DNA from: JAIQFF01 sp963788505
Lineage (GTDB): Bacteria; Acidobacteriota; Terriglobia; Terriglobales; Acidobacteriaceae
NCBI GenBank assembly: GCA_963788505.1
Contig: CAWBGY010000005.1
Location: 186,001 to 250,000, forward strand
Reading direction: 5' to 3'
DNA: 64,000 nucleotides
The notes beneath the pieces are model-generated. The model did not search any database. It saw nothing but the letters and a program-made list of their open reading frames with translations, and was not told where the DNA came from. A program made the translations under genes and the position numbers. Every line of letters begins with the position of its first letter. Positions within the stretch are counted from its first letter, which is position 1. Shown here one piece after another: positions 17,723 through 27,112 of the stretch.

Positions 17723-19414
17723 GTGCTGGTCGAACTGCGACTCGAAAACTACGCGGTCATAGACAACCTGGCGGTGGAGTTCGCTCCTGGACTGAACCTG
17801 CTGACCGGCGAAACCGGCGCCGGAAAATCCATTCTGATTGATGCGTTGGCGCTTCTGTTGGGGGACAAGGCATCCGCGAACGTGATTCGCTCCGGAGCCG
17901 ACAAAGCCACGATTTCCGCGGTCTTTGAAGTCGAAGGCGGAGCGGAAAAGACGGTCGCTCAAATCCTCGAAAACAACGGCATCGACCAGGAAGATGAATC
18001 CGTCATCTTGCGTCGTGAGATTGCGGCTGGCGGCAAGGGCCGCGTTTTCGTCAACAACCAGCCTGCGACTGTGGCGGTTCTGCGCCAGCTGGCGCCGTAC
18101 CTCGCCACGATTCACGCCCAAAACGAATCGCTGCTGTCTTTCGACGCATCCACGCGCCTGCGCCTGCTCGATACCTTTGCCAATATTCAGATCGACGTGA
18201 TCGCGGAAGCATTCTCCAAATGGAAGAATATCAACAGTCGTATCGAAGAACTGCAGCGCGATGAGCAGGACCGCCTGCGTCTGCTCGATCTGTGGACCTT
18301 TCAGGCGCGCGAGATTGAGGAAGCCAGGCTGCAGCCGGGAGAGGACGAGCGCCTCGAAACCGAGAAGCGCGTCCTGGCCAATGCCGAGAAAATCCACAGC
18401 GCGGCCATGAACGCCTTCGATTTGCTGTACGAAGGCAACGCATCGACTTCGGCGTCATTGCGAACCGCGCAGAAGCACATCGAAGAACTGGCCCGCTACG
18501 AACCCAAATTTCAGGAGACCATGGCCACGCTCGAGACCGCCCGCATCAGCGTGGAAGACGTCGGCGCCAGCCTGCGCGACTATGCCGGAGGTATTGAAGC
18601 CTCTCCCGAACATCTGGCCGAAGTGGAAGACCGGCTCGCCGCCATGGACCGGCTAAAGCGCAAGTATGGTCCCACCCTCGAAGATGTAATGAACCACGGG
18701 GCCGAAGTCAGCCGCAAGCTCTCAGAGATGGAAAACAAGGATGAAGTCCTCCGCCAGCTTCGCGGCGAATTGGAGCACGCGGCCGAGCAGTACCTCGCTG
18801 CAGCCCGCACCATTTCGAAGAAGCGCTACGAAGCCGCACGCAAACTGGAGAAGCTGGTCGAGGCTGAAATTAACGACCTGGCCATGAAGTCCAGTTTCCG
18901 AATCGAAGTCAGCGGCACCGACGAAGAAGGGAACTGGACTGCGGCCGGCTTCGACCAGGTGTTGTACATGATCGCCACGAATCCAGGCGAGCCCTTGCGG
19001 CAACTGGAACACATCGCGTCCGGTGGGGAGCTGTCTCGCGTCATGCTGGCCCTTAAAGCGAGCGTTGAGGCCGCATCCGGCAAAAAGCGCAGTTCAGGGG
19101 CGCAGCGTACCCTGGTCTTTGACGAAATCGACACCGGAATCGGGGGCCGGGCGGCCGAGGCGGTGGGCAAGAAACTGAAGAGCCTGTCCCGGTCGAACCA
19201 GGTCCTTTGCGTCACCCACCTGCCGCAGATCGCCACCTTTGCCGACCATCACTACCTGATCGAAAAAAAGGCGGTCGGTGGACGCACCCGCACCGGCGTC
19301 CACCTCATTACCGGAGAAGCGCGCACCGAGGAAGTCGCCCGCATGTTGAGCGGCGCCAAGCTGACTGAGACCTCGCGCAAGCATGCCGAGCAGATGCTGA
19401 AGACCAATGCCTAG
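17723..19414 (+). CDS. recN: DNA repair protein RecN
   Basis: SMC-like ATPase for double-strand break repair. N-terminal Walker A GETGAGKS lies in MLVELRLENYAVIDNLAVEF... context. A coiled-coil middle is followed by a C-terminal ABC signature (ASGGELSRVMLALK) and Walker B (LVFDEIDTGIGG), then CVTHLPQIA. The GTG start at 17723 gives 563 aa, matching the family, and has AGGA about 9 nt upstream. A longer frame from 17651 runs through the repeat-flanking sequence and is not favoured. Confidence 0.95.
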   Translation: MLVELRLENYAVIDNLAVEFAPGLNLLTGETGAGKSILIDALALLLGDKASANVIRSGADKATISAVFEVEGGAEKTVAQILENNGIDQEDESVILRREIAAGGKGRVFVNNQPATVAVLRQLAPYLATIHAQNESLLSFDASTRLRLLDTFANIQIDVIAEAFSKWKNINSRIEELQRDEQDRLRLLDLWTFQAREIEEARLQPGEDERLETEKRVLANAEKIHSAAMNAFDLLYEGNASTSASLRTAQKHIEELARYEPKFQETMATLETARISVEDVGASLRDYAGGIEASPEHLAEVEDRLAAMDRLKRKYGPTLEDVMNHGAEVSRKLSEMENKDEVLRQLRGELEHAAEQYLAAARTISKKRYEAARKLEKLVEAEINDLAMKSSFRIEVSGTDEEGNWTAAGFDQVLYMIATNPGEPLRQLEHIASGGELSRVMLALKASVEAASGKKRSSGAQRTLVFDEIDTGIGGRAAEAVGKKLKSLSRSNQVLCVTHLPQIATFADHHYLIEKKAVGGRTRTGVHLITGEARTEEVARMLSGAKLTETSRKHAEQMLKTNA

Positions 19415-19483
19415 AGGGGCATTCCCGTTCGCTGCCGAGAAACATCCAATCGCTGCTAATCCTAGGCCTTTCTACGGCTTACG

Positions 19484-19511
19484 TTGACCAACTGGGTACT
19501 TCTCCGATAGT
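19484..19511 (+). promoter_or_regulatory. Possible sigma-70 promoter upstream of ispH
   Basis: TTGACC at 19484-19489 and GATAGT at 19506-19511 are separated by 16 bp, about 50 bp before the ispH start in an otherwise empty gap. The hexamers are moderate matches, so this is suggestive only. It would drive the whole isoprenoid/hopanoid operon. Confidence 0.35.
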
Positions 19512-19559
19512 CTAATAGCTAATTATCCCTAGGGAACGTGTACCCTGAGAAGGCAGATT

Positions 19560-20540
19560 ATGGCCCCTTATCCGGACGAAAAGACGTTGCTTTTGCTCAA
19601 ACCCCGCGGCTTCTGTGCGGGCGTGGTGCGGGCCATTGATATTGTTCGCATCGCTCTCGAAGCCTTCGGTCCCCCGATTTATGTCCGCAAGGAGATCGTT
19701 CACAACCGCTTCGTGGTTGAAGAATTGCAGAGCAAAGGCGCCATTTTCGTGGACAGCGTGGAAGAAGTCCCAAATGGGGAACGGGTGATCTACAGCGCCC
19801 ACGGAGTCTCGCCCGAAGTGCGCGAGGCCAGCGAACACCGGGGATTGCGCGTGATCGATGCGACCTGTCCCTTGGTCACTAAAGTCCACGTGGAAGCGGT
19901 TAAGTTCGCCAAAGAGGGCTATTCCCTGATCCTGATCGGCCACCGCGACCATGATGAAGTCATCGGAACGCTGGGCGAGGCGCCGGTCGTGACCCAGGTT
20001 GTGGGCTCGCCGGACGAAGTGGCTTCGCTGACCGTGGCTGACCCCAGCCGTGTGGCTTACCTGACCCAGACCACTTTGAGCCTGGATGAGACCCGGGACA
20101 TCATTGCCGCGCTGCGCCAGCGCTTTCCGAACATCAAGGGACCCGCTGCGCAGGATATCTGTTATGCCACTGAAAACCGACAGGTGGCGGTAAAACATGT
20201 CGCTTCAGACGCTGACCTGCTGCTGGTGGTGGGCTCTGACAACAGTTCCAATTCCAATCGCCTGGTGGAAGTTGCGCGCAACCTGGGCACGGGATCGCAT
20301 CTAATAGACAGCTTCCGCAATATCCGGCCGGAATGGCTGGAGGGGGTGAAGACGATCGCGCTGACCGCGGGCGCTTCCGCCCCGGAATGCCTGGTCGAGG
20401 AAGTCGTGAAGTTTCTGGGTACCGAAGGCTTCGCCAACGTGCAGGAAGTCGAGGTCATGCCGGAGAACGTGAGGTTCGGCTTGCCTCCTGAAATCGTGGA
20501 AGCTATTGCCGCCGCGCCCAGTGGGGCGGCGGTGGAGTAG
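19560..20540 (+). CDS. ispH: 4-hydroxy-3-methylbut-2-enyl diphosphate reductase
   Basis: Last enzyme of the MEP pathway. It reduces HMBPP to IPP and DMAPP using a 4Fe-4S cluster. The three cluster cysteines are seen in PRGFCAGVVRA, IDATCPLVTKVH and DICYATENRQ, with the substrate-contacting SAHG at ~80. GHRDHDEVIGT replaces the usual GHxxHPEV. The 326 aa length is normal. Its stop lies 12 bp before the squalene-hopene cyclase gene, so precursor supply and hopanoid synthesis share an operon. LytB is the older name. Confidence 0.95.
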   Translation: MAPYPDEKTLLLLKPRGFCAGVVRAIDIVRIALEAFGPPIYVRKEIVHNRFVVEELQSKGAIFVDSVEEVPNGERVIYSAHGVSPEVREASEHRGLRVIDATCPLVTKVHVEAVKFAKEGYSLILIGHRDHDEVIGTLGEAPVVTQVVGSPDEVASLTVADPSRVAYLTQTTLSLDETRDIIAALRQRFPNIKGPAAQDICYATENRQVAVKHVASDADLLLVVGSDNSSNSNRLVEVARNLGTGSHLIDSFRNIRPEWLEGVKTIALTAGASAPECLVEEVVKFLGTEGFANVQEVEVMPENVRFGLPPEIVEAIAAAPSGAAVE

Positions 20541-20552
20541 CAATCGCAAATT

Positions 20553-22523
20553 ATGGAAGATACCTCCTCCTCCCTGTCTCCCGCGTCTGCGCCGCAGATG
20601 CGTTTCGGAAAAATTGATGACCTCACCAGCCGGGTGGCCGCAGCCATCGATGGCGCACGCAACTGCCTGTTTTCCGAGCAGCATGAAGAAGGCTACTGGT
20701 GCGGTGAATTAGAAGCCGACGCCACGCTCGAAGCTGATTACATCGTGTTGCATGTCCTGCTGGGGACGGGCAATCCCGAGCGCATGGCGAAAGCTGCGCG
20801 TTACATCCTGCAACATCAGAACGAAGATGGCGGATGGGGCATCTACTTCCGCGGCCCATCCAATATCAGCGCGTCGGTCAAGTGCTATTTCGGATTGAAG
20901 CTCGCGGGCTATGCCGCCGAGCACCCCGACCTGGTGCGTGCCCGCAAAAAGATTTTGGAAATGGGCGGCGTTACCGAGGTCAATACCTTTACCAAGATTT
21001 ACCTCTGCTTTTTCGGGCAGTACGATTACGACGCCGTCCCCGCTATTCCGCCCGAAATCGTCCTGTTCCCCAAATGGTTCTGGTTCAACATCTACGAGAT
21101 TTCTTCATGGTCACGCGCCATCCTGGTGCCGCTGTCCATTTGCTACGCCAAGAAACCGTTTAAGAAGGTCCCCGAGGAGTTGGGCGTCGAAGAGTTGTTT
21201 GTGGGCGGGCGCGATCGGTCGCGCATGCATTTGCGGTGGGACAAGAAGCTGTTTTCATGGCGCAACTTCTTCCTCTCGCTCGACCGCCTGACTCACTGGT
21301 TTGAGCGGGTGCACATCCGGCCGCTGCGTTCGGTCGCATTGAAGGTCGCGGAGAAATGGATGCTGGAACACTTCGAGATGAGCGATGGCTTGGGCGCCAT
21401 CTTCCCCTCCATGATGAATTCGATTATCGCCTTGCGCTGCCTGGGACATTCCGTGGACGATCCGCAGGTGATCCGCGCCATGGATGAGTTCGAAAAACTG
21501 GGCATCGAGGAAAAAGACACTTTCCGCATGCAGCCCTGCAAGTCGCCGGTATGGGACACCGCCTACGCGTTGTTCGCGTTAGGCGAGAGCGGAGTGCCAG
21601 CCGGCGATCCCCGCATGGTGAAATGCGCTGACTGGATCCTGCAGAAGCAGGTACGCGTGGCCGGCGATTGGAAAGTAAAGAACAAGGCCGGCCTGCCCGG
21701 CGGGTGGTATTTCGAATTCAACAACGAGTTCTATCCTGACGTGGACGACAGCGCCATGGTCTGCCTGGGCCTCGGTCATGTGGAGCACCCCAACGGGCGC
21801 TATCAGCGCGAATCGGTGCAGCGCGCCATTGACTGGATACTCTCCATGCAGTGCCGCAATGGAGGCTGGGCTTCATTCGACAAGAACAACGACCGTATGG
21901 TGTTCCAGTACGTGCCCTTTGCCGACCATAACGCCATGCTCGATCCGGCGACGGTCGACATCACGGGCCGCATCCTGGAGATGCTGGCGACTTACGGATA
22001 CGACAAGAGTCACCCTGCGGTGCAGAAGGCGCTCAAGTTTATCCGCGCGGAACAGGAACCCGATGGTTCCTGGTTCGGACGTTGGGGCGTCAACTATATC
22101 TACGGCACCATGCTGGTGCTGCGCGGCCTGGAGGCCATGGAAATCGATCATCACGAACCCTATGTGCAGCAGGCCGCTGAGTGGCTGCGCATGGTACAGA
22201 ACCCGGATGGCGGATGGGGAGAGACTTGCGGTTCGTACGACGATCCCAATACCAAGGGAGTCGGTCCCAGTACGCCGTCGCAGACCGCGTGGGCGATTAT
22301 GGGATTGTTGGCCGCTCATGACACGCGCAGCGACTGCGTGGTGCGAGGCATCGCCTACCTGCTGCGGGCGCAAAAGAAAGACGGCTCCTGGGACGAGCCC
22401 TACTACACCGGCACCGGTTTCCCGCGCGTGTTCTACCTGATGTACCACATGTATCGGCAATACTTCCCCCTGATCGCGCTGACCACGTACAAGAAAGTGA
22501 TGGCGGAGAGAAGCAGTGCTTAG
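20553..22523 (+). CDS. shc: Squalene-hopene cyclase
   Basis: Membrane-associated class II terpene cyclase turning squalene into hopene and hopanol. The catalytic DxDD motif is DVDD at residues ~396-399 (FYPDVDDSAMV). QW-type repeats are spread along the protein (QNEDGGWGIYF, MQCRNGGWASFDKNN, QEPDGSWFGRWGVNYIYGT, QNPDGGWGETCGSY, QKKDGSWDEPYYTGTGFP). The 656 aa length is normal. It is also called hpnF. It lies between ispH and hpnA with small intergenic spaces, in line with co-transcription. Confidence 0.97.
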   Translation: MEDTSSSLSPASAPQMRFGKIDDLTSRVAAAIDGARNCLFSEQHEEGYWCGELEADATLEADYIVLHVLLGTGNPERMAKAARYILQHQNEDGGWGIYFRGPSNISASVKCYFGLKLAGYAAEHPDLVRARKKILEMGGVTEVNTFTKIYLCFFGQYDYDAVPAIPPEIVLFPKWFWFNIYEISSWSRAILVPLSICYAKKPFKKVPEELGVEELFVGGRDRSRMHLRWDKKLFSWRNFFLSLDRLTHWFERVHIRPLRSVALKVAEKWMLEHFEMSDGLGAIFPSMMNSIIALRCLGHSVDDPQVIRAMDEFEKLGIEEKDTFRMQPCKSPVWDTAYALFALGESGVPAGDPRMVKCADWILQKQVRVAGDWKVKNKAGLPGGWYFEFNNEFYPDVDDSAMVCLGLGHVEHPNGRYQRESVQRAIDWILSMQCRNGGWASFDKNNDRMVFQYVPFADHNAMLDPATVDITGRILEMLATYGYDKSHPAVQKALKFIRAEQEPDGSWFGRWGVNYIYGTMLVLRGLEAMEIDHHEPYVQQAAEWLRMVQNPDGGWGETCGSYDDPNTKGVGPSTPSQTAWAIMGLLAAHDTRSDCVVRGIAYLLRAQKKDGSWDEPYYTGTGFPRVFYLMYHMYRQYFPLIALTTYKKVMAERSSA

Positions 22524-22606
22524 CAGTTGGCAATTGGCTCTTGGCATTTAGCCTTGCACGTCGAAGGCGCAACGCTTCGGGCCAATTGCCAAGTGCAAAA
22601 TGCCAA
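22524..22606. repeat. Inverted repeat between shc and hpnA
   Basis: TTGGCAATTGGC at 22527-22538 pairs perfectly with GCCAATTGCCAA at 22581-22592, and TTGGCATTT has inverse AAATGCCAA close by. The element fills the whole space between the shc stop and the hpnA start, so it would fold in the operon mRNA next to the hpnA ribosome site, which is otherwise weak. Confidence 0.65.
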
Positions 22607-23593
22607 ATGCTGGCCTTCGTCACCGGCGCGACGGGATTTGTGGGCAGTCATGTGGCCCGCGCTCTGGCCGCGCAAGGCGCGGACCTTCGGCTCCTGGTCC
22701 GTTCCGGCAGCGATCTCCGGAACATTCAGGAATTGCAGGCCGAACAAGTGATTGGCGACCTGCGCGAGGCCGCGTCCCTCAAGAAAGCCGTGGCGGGATG
22801 CGATGTGGTATTTCATGTCGCCGCCGACTATCGCCTCTGGGTCCGCGATCCGCAAGAAATGTACCGCTCGAACGTTGAGGGCACAAAGGCGATTCTGGAC
22901 GCGGCGCGGGAAGGCAAAGTGCGCCGGGTGGTTTATACCTCGAGCGTTGCGACCATGGGATTTCAATCGAATGGCCACCTGGCCAACGAGGAGTCGCCGG
23001 TTTCCCTGAGCAATATGATTGGCCCCTACAAGCGTTCGAAGTTCATGGCGGAAGAAATCGCGATCGCGGCCGGAAGATCGGGAATGGATGTGGTGGTAGT
23101 CAATCCGACGACTCCGGTGGGCGAGCGCGACATCAAGCCAACGCCCACCGGGCGGATCGTGGTTGATTTTCTCAAGAAAAAGTTTCCCGCTTATGTGGAT
23201 ACCGGGTTGAATCTGGTGGATGTGGCTGAGTGTGCCAAGGGTCACGTGACCGCCCTGGAGAAGGGAAGAAGCGGGGAACGTTACATCCTGGGCGGCGAGA
23301 ACCTCACCCTGAAGCAGATTCTCGACAAGCTCGCGGTTATTACCGGACTGCCGTCACCGAAGATAAGGGTTCCGTACGTGGTCGCTCTGGCGACCGGCGT
23401 GGTCGATCAGGTGGTTACAGGACACATCCTTAATCGCGAACCTCGCGCCACGATTGACGCTGTCCGCATGGGCCGAAAGAAGATGTTCGTGTCTTCAAGC
23501 AAGGCGGAGCGCGATCTGGGATGGAAAACGGTGCCGGTGGATGACGCCCTGCGCCGGGCGGTCGAGTGGTTTCAGACGAACGGATATGCCTGA
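22607..23593 (+). CDS. hpnA: Hopanoid-associated NAD(P)-dependent sugar epimerase/dehydrogenase HpnA
   Basis: Extended short-chain dehydrogenase, 328 aa. The N-terminal nucleotide-binding motif is FVTGATGFVGSHVARAL. The segment VVYTSSVATMG, the YxxxK motif in GPYKRSKFMAEE and VNPTTPVGERDIKPTPTGRI are typical of HpnA. The exact step in hopanoid side-chain maturation is not settled for the family. The chosen ATG begins right before the Rossmann motif; the 22 residues upstream are encoded by a repeat and are unlikely. Its stop overlaps the next gene start by 8 bp. Confidence 0.9.
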   Translation: MLAFVTGATGFVGSHVARALAAQGADLRLLVRSGSDLRNIQELQAEQVIGDLREAASLKKAVAGCDVVFHVAADYRLWVRDPQEMYRSNVEGTKAILDAAREGKVRRVVYTSSVATMGFQSNGHLANEESPVSLSNMIGPYKRSKFMAEEIAIAAGRSGMDVVVVNPTTPVGERDIKPTPTGRIVVDFLKKKFPAYVDTGLNLVDVAECAKGHVTALEKGRSGERYILGGENLTLKQILDKLAVITGLPSPKIRVPYVVALATGVVDQVVTGHILNREPRATIDAVRMGRKKMFVSSSKAERDLGWKTVPVDDALRRAVEWFQTNGYA

Positions 23594-24008
23594 GGTTCCG
23601 AAGCCAGTTGAGGTCAAGAAAGTGAGTACTCCCACGATCGCGAAGCGGATTAGCCCGATGCTGGCGGTGGCGGACATGGACGAGACCATTGCGTTTTATC
23701 AAAACGTGCTCGGTTTCACGCCGACGATGAAATCGCCGGGGTATTCGATCGTGGCACGAGATGGCCAGACCATTCACTTCATGAAGGCTGCATCCGAAGA
23801 AGTCATGAAGTGCGTGCGAGGACACACCGAGGTGTACATCGAGGTTTCCGGCATCCAGGCGCTGTGGGAGCATGTGAAGACATTCAAGGACCGCTATCGA
23901 ATACGGGATTTGTTTGACCGGGAGTATGGAATGACCGAATTCCACATCGGAGATCCCAACGAGTGCCTGGTATTTGTGGGAGAGTCGACCGCGAGCGCCC
24001 GGGCATGA
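23586..24008 (+). CDS. VOC/glyoxalase-fold protein in hopanoid operon
   Basis: A 140-aa protein with a vicinal-oxygen-chelate fold (ISPMLAVADMDETIAFYQNVLGFTPTMKSPGYSIVARDGQTIHFMKA ... EVYIEVSGIQALWEHVK ... YGMTEFHIGDPNECLVFVGES). Possible metal ligands are the His in TIHFMK and Glu in TEFHIGD. It starts 8 bp inside the hpnA 3' end and is followed closely by hpnG, so it is co-transcribed with hopanoid genes. Related proteins include bleomycin-resistance-type binders and dioxygenases. A role in hopanoid modification is inference from position only. Confidence 0.8.
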   Translation: MPEVPKPVEVKKVSTPTIAKRISPMLAVADMDETIAFYQNVLGFTPTMKSPGYSIVARDGQTIHFMKAASEEVMKCVRGHTEVYIEVSGIQALWEHVKTFKDRYRIRDLFDREYGMTEFHIGDPNECLVFVGESTASARA

Positions 24009-24039
24009 CTGATCGCCGAAGGCTGCGCAGGGAGTAACG

Positions 24040-24783
24040 TTGCCGAATACCGCCAAAATCGCGATCGTAGCTGCCCTGGAGCGCGAAGTGCGCCCGCTGA
24101 TCAAGCACTGGAAGGCAGTCGAACGTGAATTCGACGGCCGCAAGTACAGGTTTTTTGAGAACGAACGCGCCGTGCTGGTTTGCGGCGGCATCGGGTCGGA
24201 GGCGGCCCGGCGAGCCACTGAAGCCATCATCAATCTGTATGCACCGGTTCTGGTGCAGTCTGTCGGCTTCGCCGGGGCGCTCGACTCCACGCTGAAGGTG
24301 GGCACGGTGCTGGCTCCGGTCTGCGTGATCGATGCCAAAGATGGAAGCAGGGTCGAAGCCGCGGTGGGACATTGGGTGCTGGTCAGTGTTGACCAACCTG
24401 TCAGTGTCCAGCAGAAAGCGAAGTTGGCGGAGGCCTACTGGGCGCACGCGGTGGATATGGAAGCGGCTGCCGTGGCGCGCGGCGCCCAGGCGCACGACAT
24501 CACCTTCGTCGGGCTCAAAGCGATTTCCGACGAAGCCGATTTTGAGATGCCGCCGCTCAGTCAATTCGTCACCGGCGCTGGGCAGTTTCGCACCGCAGCC
24601 TTTGCCGGGTTCGTAGCCCTCCGCCCCTGGCTTTGGCTCAGGGTGCTGCGGCTGGCCAGAAATAGTAACAAGGCAGCGGCTGCGCTTTGCCAATGGCTGG
24701 AACAATATAACCAGGAACCTGAAGACTTAGGGGACCCGGAACCTGGCTTGCATCCAAGTTCCGGGGGACGGAATCAGAATTGA
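24040..24783 (+). CDS. hpnG: Hopanoid-associated phosphorylase HpnG
   Basis: Nucleoside-phosphorylase-fold enzyme that removes adenine from adenosylhopane. Evidence: AIVAALEREVRPL at the N-terminus, CGGIGSEAARRATEAII, VGFAGALDSTLKVGTVL and the family hallmark AVDMEAAAVARGA at ~145, then GLKAISDEADFEMP. The 247 aa length fits. Start is TTG with GGAG 5 nt upstream. HpnH, which makes its substrate, is not in the window. It lies between the VOC gene and two zinc dehydrogenases on the same strand. Confidence 0.85.
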   Translation: MPNTAKIAIVAALEREVRPLIKHWKAVEREFDGRKYRFFENERAVLVCGGIGSEAARRATEAIINLYAPVLVQSVGFAGALDSTLKVGTVLAPVCVIDAKDGSRVEAAVGHWVLVSVDQPVSVQQKAKLAEAYWAHAVDMEAAAVARGAQAHDITFVGLKAISDEADFEMPPLSQFVTGAGQFRTAAFAGFVALRPWLWLRVLRLARNSNKAAAALCQWLEQYNQEPEDLGDPEPGLHPSSGGRNQN

Positions 24784-24805
24784 AGCAGGACCTTCAAATT
24801 CGACT

Positions 24806-25930
24806 ATGGCCATAGCTGGAGAACTCGCAATCGCGGAGAACAAGCAGGCCATTCCTGCCACCATGCTGGCTGCCGTCTATCGCGGCGTGAATGACGTTCG
24901 CCTGGAGACCGTCCCGGTGCCCCAGATCGGGCCCGGCGAATTGCTCCTGCGGGTGCACACTTGCGGAATCTGCGGCACGGATCTGAAAAAGATTGCCACC
25001 GGCTCACATTCCGCGCCGCGCATCTTTGGTCACGAGACTGCGGGTGTGATTGCCGCCGTGGGCGCGGGCGTGCGCGACTTTCGGCCCGGCGACCGGGTAG
25101 TCGTGTTCCATCACATTCCGTGCGGCGACTGCTACTACTGCCGCCACAAGACATTCGCCCAGTGCCAAACTTACAAGAAGGTCGGATGCACAGCCGGCTT
25201 CGAGCCCTCGGGCGGCGGCTTCGCCGAATATGTCCGGGTCATGGACTGGATTGCACGGCGGGGCACGGTTCGCATCCCCGACCATGTTTCCTTCGCGCAG
25301 GCGTGTTTTGTCGAACCCGTTAACACTTGCATGAAAGGGATTGAAAGATTGGACTTGCAGCCCGGAGAGACTGTTGTAGTGATAGGTCAGGGTCCCATCG
25401 GTATCATATTGAGTGCATTGGCCAAACGGGAAGGCTCCCGGGTAGTCACTTCCGATTTGTATCCCCAGAGGCTTACAATATCTACAAACTATGGCTTGGG
25501 GAACAGCATTGATGCCTCGCGTACCGATATGGTAGGAGCGGTGCGTGAGCAGACTGAAGGACGCGGCGCTGATGCCGCTATCCTGGCGGTCGGGGGGAAT
25601 GGTTTGATTCGGACTGCGATGGATGCGGTGCGCCCCGGAGGCCGGGTCTTGCTGTTCGCGCAGACGGTGCACGGGGAGGCCGCTTTCGATCCCGGAGCGG
25701 TCTGCGTCGATGAAAAAACCCTGTTGGGGTCATATAGCGCTTCAGTCGATCTGCAAGAAGCTTCGGTGCAGTTTGTTATGAACCGTGAAATGGATCTGGA
25801 ACGGTTGATCAGTCACCGATTCTCGTTGTCGAGCAGCGTTGAAGCTCTGAACCTGGCTGCCCATCCCCAACCCGATTCTATGAAGATAGCGATTCAACCG
25901 GGCAGCTCGTGGGAAGGAATTCGAGCGTGA
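24806..25930 (+). CDS. Zinc-dependent alcohol dehydrogenase (MDR), first of a pair
   Basis: Medium-chain dehydrogenase, 374 aa. The catalytic zinc site shows as CGICGTDLKKI and GHETAGVIAAVG; the structural zinc loop as CGDCYYCRHKTFAQC. The cofactor fold has GQGPIGIILSALA. It overlaps the next gene by 4 bp (GTGA), so both are translated together. The pair resembles polyol/threonine dehydrogenases. Its location between hpnG and hpnC suggests oxidation or reduction of the hopanoid C5 side chain, which is an inference. Substrate and cofactor preference cannot be read. Confidence 0.88.
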   Translation: MAIAGELAIAENKQAIPATMLAAVYRGVNDVRLETVPVPQIGPGELLLRVHTCGICGTDLKKIATGSHSAPRIFGHETAGVIAAVGAGVRDFRPGDRVVVFHHIPCGDCYYCRHKTFAQCQTYKKVGCTAGFEPSGGGFAEYVRVMDWIARRGTVRIPDHVSFAQACFVEPVNTCMKGIERLDLQPGETVVVIGQGPIGIILSALAKREGSRVVTSDLYPQRLTISTNYGLGNSIDASRTDMVGAVREQTEGRGADAAILAVGGNGLIRTAMDAVRPGGRVLLFAQTVHGEAAFDPGAVCVDEKTLLGSYSASVDLQEASVQFVMNREMDLERLISHRFSLSSSVEALNLAAHPQPDSMKIAIQPGSSWEGIRA

Positions 25931-26976
25931 ACGGAAAGATGACAGCAGCTGTCCTCTATGGCAAAGAGGACGTAAAAATTGAAAGAGTGCCCATTCCTCG
26001 CGTAGGCGACGGGGAAGTGCTGGTTAAAGTGCAGGTCGCGCTGACCTGCGGTACCGATCTGAAGGTGTACCAGCGTGGCTACCATGCGCGCATGATTGTC
26101 CCGCCGGCACTCTTTGGACATGAATTGGCCGGGGTCATCGAAGAAGTCGGGCACGGTGTGCGCGGCTTCAAGAAGGGCATGCGGGTGGTGGCGCTGAACT
26201 CGGCGCCCTGCCAGATGTGCTTCTACTGTTCCAAGCATCAGGAGAACCTCTGCGAAGACCTCTTGTTCAACAATGGGGCCTACGCCGAGTACATTCGCAT
26301 TCCGCGCCGCATCGTTGAAACCAACATGCTGGCGGTTCCCGCCGACGTCACCTACGAAGAGGCGGCCATGGTGGAGCCCCTGGCATGCGTGCTGCGCGGG
26401 CTGCACGAGACCGGGGTCGAGATCGGCGACACCGTCACCGTTATCGGCGGCGGTCCTATCGGACTGATGTTCGTGCAGGTCGCGAAGGCCACCGGATGCA
26501 ACGTCATTTCCGTGGTCAAGCGTGATTCCCAGGTGGCGGCTGCCAAGCGCATGGGGGCGCACGAAGTGGTGCAGATTACGAAGGTGAAAGACGCGGTGGA
26601 AGCGGTGCGCCTGATCTCCCCCGAAAAGCGCGGCAGCGATGTTGTGGTCGAAGCCGTGGGCCGGTCCGAAGCCTGGGAGTGGGCCATTGATATGGTCCGG
26701 AAGGGCGGCACCGTCAACTTCTTCGGCGGGTGCGCCAGCGGAACCAAGGTCCAGCTCGACACCGACCGCTTGCACTATTCAGAAGTCACGCTGAAGGCCA
26801 CGTTCCATCACACGCCGGAAACGGTGCGCAAGGCCTTCGCTCTGATCGCGGAAAAAAAGATTCGCTCAACTGACTACATCACCGGAGAGGCGCCACTATC
26901 GCGGCTGCAGCAAGTTCTCCGCCATATGCTGAACCGTAACGGTGATATCAAGACGGCAATCATTCCTGGTCACTGA
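25927..26976 (+). CDS. Zinc-dependent alcohol dehydrogenase (MDR), second of a pair
   Basis: 349 aa from a GTG start that overlaps the TGA of the previous gene; GGAAGG about 9 nt upstream supports this start. Catalytic zinc: LTCGTDLKVYQRG and GHELAGVIEEVG. Structural zinc: CQMCFYCSKHQENLC. Rossmann: GGGPIGLMFVQVAKATG. It is a homologue of its upstream neighbour but clearly diverged (GYHARMIVPPALF versus GSHSAPRIF), so the pair could be two steps or a heteromer. It is followed by ~136 bp before hpnC. Confidence 0.88.
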   Translation: MNGKMTAAVLYGKEDVKIERVPIPRVGDGEVLVKVQVALTCGTDLKVYQRGYHARMIVPPALFGHELAGVIEEVGHGVRGFKKGMRVVALNSAPCQMCFYCSKHQENLCEDLLFNNGAYAEYIRIPRRIVETNMLAVPADVTYEEAAMVEPLACVLRGLHETGVEIGDTVTVIGGGPIGLMFVQVAKATGCNVISVVKRDSQVAAAKRMGAHEVVQITKVKDAVEAVRLISPEKRGSDVVVEAVGRSEAWEWAIDMVRKGGTVNFFGGCASGTKVQLDTDRLHYSEVTLKATFHHTPETVRKAFALIAEKKIRSTDYITGEAPLSRLQQVLRHMLNRNGDIKTAIIPGH

Positions 26977-27112
26977 GGCGGCGTTCGACGGCCTGGAGAG
27001 GTTGCGAGACGTAGCTGGCCAAGTCTCTGCGCAGGTCCTTCTGCAGGCTTCGGCTGGAACGTCCCGCGTTTGACGATGAGCACTTTCACACTATCGGGGG
27101 ACGAAACTGACC

